This document shows, one piece after another, positions 61,876 to 64,000 of a DNA stretch of 64,000 bases. The stretch comes from Actinomadura macrotermitis (GTDB lineage Bacteria > Actinomycetota > Actinomycetes > Streptosporangiales > Streptosporangiaceae): assembly GCF_009604375.1 (NCBI RefSeq), contig NZ_WEGH01000004.1, positions 806,001 to 870,000 on the forward strand. The letters run 5' to 3'. Below the pieces are notes generated by a model, which was not told where the DNA came from, searched no databases, and was given only the letters and a program-made list of their open reading frames with translations. The translations under genes and the position numbers were made by a program. Each line of letters starts with the position of its first letter. Position 1 is the stretch's first letter.

Positions 61876-62700
61876 TCAGCTGTTCCTGCTAACGGTCTTC
61901 TGGATCCACTTGGCGAAGGCGGGCGCGCTGCTGTAGAGCCCCGGCCCCTCCGAACAGGGCACCCCCGGCGCGCCGGGGCCCGAGGTCACGCCGATGAGCT
62001 CCCAGCGCCCGTTCCTGCCCCGCTGGATCTGCGGGCCGCCGGAGTCCCCGTTGCACGCCATGGCCCGGGGCACCCGGCTGACCGTGCACAGCCTGCTCCG
62101 GTCGGCATAGCCAGGGGCGCACTCGTCGGCCGATCCCCTGCGGGCGTCGAGCTGCTGGAGCCGCTCGGCGAAGACCCACTTGGTGTAGTCGGGGGACTCC
62201 ACGACGGTGCCGAACCCGAGCAGCCGGGTCGGAGTGCCGGGCCGTCCGGGCTCGCGGGCGATGCGGATGGGCTTCTCGCGGACGGGACGGTCCAGGCGGA
62301 TCAGCGCGACGTCGTTGAAGTTGGGGCGCCCCTTCTCGGGGTCCCCCGGCTTGTAGCCCGGATGGACCACCGTCCGCGTGATGGTACGGACGGTGCCCCC
62401 CGACTTGTACCGCTGGCTGCCGATGCGGACGGTGCCGTCCGCTCGCGTCTTCACCAGGCAGTGCGCCGCCGTCAGCACCCACTGCCGCCCGATCAGGGAA
62501 CCGCCGCAGACTCCCTTGAACTGCAGCTCGTCGGCGGACACGGGGATCGACACCATGAACGGATAACGCTCTGTGGCGTCCTTGCCGTTGATGATCGCAT
62601 TGGCGCTGCCGGCCGTCACGGTCGCGCCCACCGCACCGGCGGCCAGGGCGAGGACGGCGGCACGCGCCGCGTGGCGGCGCGCAGAACTGAAAGCGATCAC
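61876..62700 (-). CDS. Secreted trypsin-fold serine protease (S1 family)
   Basis: 274 residues from GTG 62700 (GAAGGAA upstream). A signal peptide covers about 1-35 (AAVLALAAGAVGATVTAGSA, NA), directly followed by IINGKDATERYPFMV, where the mature N-terminus of S1 proteases is expected. The triad is His80 in TAAHC, Asp130 in NDVALIRLD and Ser220 in CNGDSGGP. Cysteine pairs match the fold. The residue equivalent to trypsin Asp189 is Met, so trypsin-like specificity for Arg/Lys is unlikely despite overall similarity. Confidence 0.9.
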   Translation of the reverse strand: MIAFSSARRHAARAAVLALAAGAVGATVTAGSANAIINGKDATERYPFMVSIPVSADELQFKGVCGGSLIGRQWVLTAAHCLVKTRADGTVRIGSQRYKSGGTVRTITRTVVHPGYKPGDPEKGRPNFNDVALIRLDRPVREKPIRIAREPGRPGTPTRLLGFGTVVESPDYTKWVFAERLQQLDARRGSADECAPGYADRSRLCTVSRVPRAMACNGDSGGPQIQRGRNGRWELIGVTSGPGAPGVPCSEGPGLYSSAPAFAKWIQKTVSRNS

Positions 62701-63024
62701 AGGAGGGTTCCTTCGCTGAGGGGAAAACCGGACGCGTCCAGCTTGGCCATTTGGGACGAACCGATACATCCGGGCAGCATGCGTCCACATGGTGTGGCCA
62801 GCCCCAGCAACGCCATGCACTGGCGGGAAGGAGCGACGGCGCATGACACGGGGCCGGACCACGCTGAACCGAATCGATCCATCAGCAGGCGGGGGCCGGG
62901 TCCGGCCCGGCGGCTTCCAACGATCCTCGCAACACGGATCGTTCGACCGCTGCGATGAGCTTGGCGGTAGAGGCACCCCAGGGCTCACTATGGGGAGGGC
63001 CGAAATCGCTGGGACAATCTGAGC
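62701..63024. other. Intergenic region, no gene seen
   Basis: 324 bp between the divergent protease and DUF6000 genes. I see no open frame with a start signal and no clear dyad. It probably holds both promoters. Confidence 0.4.
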
Positions 63025-63690
63025 GTGACCGCGCGCGAGGGCAATGGCCCGGAGCAGAACGAAGCCCTCATGCGGCATGTCTTCGGTGGAAGTGGCCGAA
63101 CTTTCCCCGACCTCGATCCCGCCAACGCCGAACTGATCCAGCGCTACGTGTTGTGGGATCAGAAGGAACCTCGATACCTCAAGCTGGGCGGCAGGCTGTC
63201 CAAAAGGAGCAACCGCTTCCAGAGAGCGCTAGGCGAAGACGCGCGCGAGATCAGCGATGAAGCCCTCGACCGGCTCCTAGCCTGCGGGTGGCGGCCCCGG
63301 CTCACAGCGGCCTGGCTGATCGGCGTGGACGCACGCAACCGCTACCGGCAGAAGCTTGGCGAACTCCTTCTCGACAGCGAGGTCATCTACGCCGGCCAGG
63401 GCTACTGCTTCGCGCTCGCCAGATTCGGACAGCACGAGGATGCCGAGATCCTCTCCGCCTACCTCGACCATTACCTACCGAGAACCGACTGCCACTACGA
63501 CCAGCACTGGGCCATGGGGGCACTCCTCTATCTCGACGGCCGCCTTGGCACCCGCGCCGCCGACCGCTACCTGACGACCGGACTTTGGCAGTCGTCCTCC
63601 TTCGCGCGCCTCGATCCTCACGCCTACCAGCGCGGAATCACGGAGTCCTGCGCCGACGCGGTCACCATCACCGCCGAAGACGCCGGATAG
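63025..63690 (+). CDS. DUF6000 family protein
   Basis: 221 residues. Typical sequence is AELIQRYVLWDQKEPRYLKL, ERLLACGWRPRLTAAWLIGV-like WRPRLTAAWLIGVDARNRYR, and LLLDSEVIYAGQGYCFALAR, then LDHYLPRTDCHYDQHWAMGA. The family is common in actinomycetes with unknown function; toxin-immunity roles have been suggested for similar small soluble families but not shown here. GTG 63025 is used; an ATG at 63070 is an alternative. GC is somewhat lower than in the rest of the window. Confidence 0.8.
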   Translation: MTAREGNGPEQNEALMRHVFGGSGRTFPDLDPANAELIQRYVLWDQKEPRYLKLGGRLSKRSNRFQRALGEDAREISDEALDRLLACGWRPRLTAAWLIGVDARNRYRQKLGELLLDSEVIYAGQGYCFALARFGQHEDAEILSAYLDHYLPRTDCHYDQHWAMGALLYLDGRLGTRAADRYLTTGLWQSSSFARLDPHAYQRGITESCADAVTITAEDAG

Positions 63691-63741
63691 GGACGGCATG
63701 AAGAAGGAGCCGGTCGATGAGCCCGGCGAAGGCCCTGCCGG

Positions 63742-64000
63742 CTAAGTATCTTGCGCGTGGCTGCTGATGAGCTGGGCGGCGACGGCGTCGAGTTGCTGTG
63801 CGGTACAGGACGAGAAGCCGGTGCCCTTCGGGAAGTACTGGCGAAGCAGGCCGCCGGCTTTCTCATTCGAGCCGCACTGCCAGGGGCCGGCCGGATCGCA
63901 AAAGTAGACGGGGATGCCAGTGACGGCGGTGAACTCGTCGTGCCGAGTCGACTCGCCGCCCTGATCCCAGGTGAGTGAGCAGGGGGCGCACGACAACCGG
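63742..64000 (-). pseudogene. IS30-family transposase fragment, frameshifted, cut by window edge
   Basis: The minus-strand frame reads LTWDQGGESTRHDEFTAVTG, IPVYFCDPAGPWQCGSNEKA and GGLLRQYFPKGTGFSS, which is the conserved C-terminal catalytic region of IS30 transposases, including the final Glu in GSNE. It then ends early at AAQLISSHAQDT. The expected continuation RPRK-like TRKILSRQGL is found in the next frame, so a frameshift has broken the end. The N-terminus lies beyond base 64000. No terminal inverted repeat was located. Confidence 0.8.

Noticed and set aside
63742..64000. Intact IS30 element
   Set aside because: The C-terminal end is frameshifted, no terminal inverted repeat was seen, and the 5' part is outside the window.

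Overview
The window is chromosomal DNA of a very GC-rich filamentous actinomycete, most likely Thermomonosporaceae (an Actinomadura or Thermomonospora relative). The basis is the codon use, many GTG starts, many probable leaderless promoters (a TAnnnT box 6-7 nt before the start codon), actinomycete LexA boxes (TCGAAC-N4-GTTCGA type), and a tmsAB pair for 10-methyl-branched (tuberculostearic) fatty acids. No rRNA, tRNA, CRISPR array or replication origin was seen.

Left part (1-17.5 kb): nrdR (cut by the edge); the SOS pair lexA / LysM-membrane protein sharing two LexA boxes; a FrnE-like DsbA oxidoreductase with a small partner; leuS with a short leader ORF and hairpins; an acyl-CoA ligase; an epoxide-hydrolase-like protein; a class III aminotransferase; a GMC oxidoreductase; a lipoprotein; tmsA-tmsB; a PNPOx-like protein; a DUF1707 membrane protein; and a NodB polysaccharide deacetylase. 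At 18.07-18.75 kb lies an unusual array of about 96-bp non-coding repeats.

Middle (18.7-36 kb): DUF4192 and PucR regulator divergent from an APC permease; a SnoaL-like protein and an epimerase divergent from a MarR regulator, with two palindromic operators; a DinG-type helicase; an AlaA-like aminotransferase; and an FtsX-like membrane protein. Then comes the most interesting locus, 29.98-35.5 kb. It encodes a 69-residue precursor with 12 cysteines, a strong hairpin, a MauE-like redox membrane protein, a TlpA/MauD-like thiol oxidoreductase, an ABC exporter without peptidase domain, an S26 signal peptidase, and a SARP/NB-ARC regulator. I read it as a system that makes, oxidises, cuts and exports a disulfide-rich peptide.

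Right part (35.5-64 kb): a TetR-controlled operon resembling the mycobacterial mymA region (diiron oxygenase, Baeyer-Villiger-type monooxygenase, SDR); a methyltransferase; ctaD; a DUF523 protein; an iron-siderophore ABC importer (binding protein, permease, ATPase) whose last gene overlaps a convergent cholesterol oxidase by 96 bp; a NUDIX protein; a HbpS/GlcG protein; a cyclic-phosphate receiver protein; a DHFR-like reductase; a MacB/FtsX-type ABC transporter divergent from a two-component system; an HxlR regulator/oxidoreductase pair; a TetR-cupin operon divergent from a methyltransferase with a palindrome between them; an SRPBCC protein; a glyoxalase-fold protein; a decayed 0.75-kb stretch; a secreted trypsin-fold protease; a DUF6000 protein; and a broken IS30-type transposase at the right edge.
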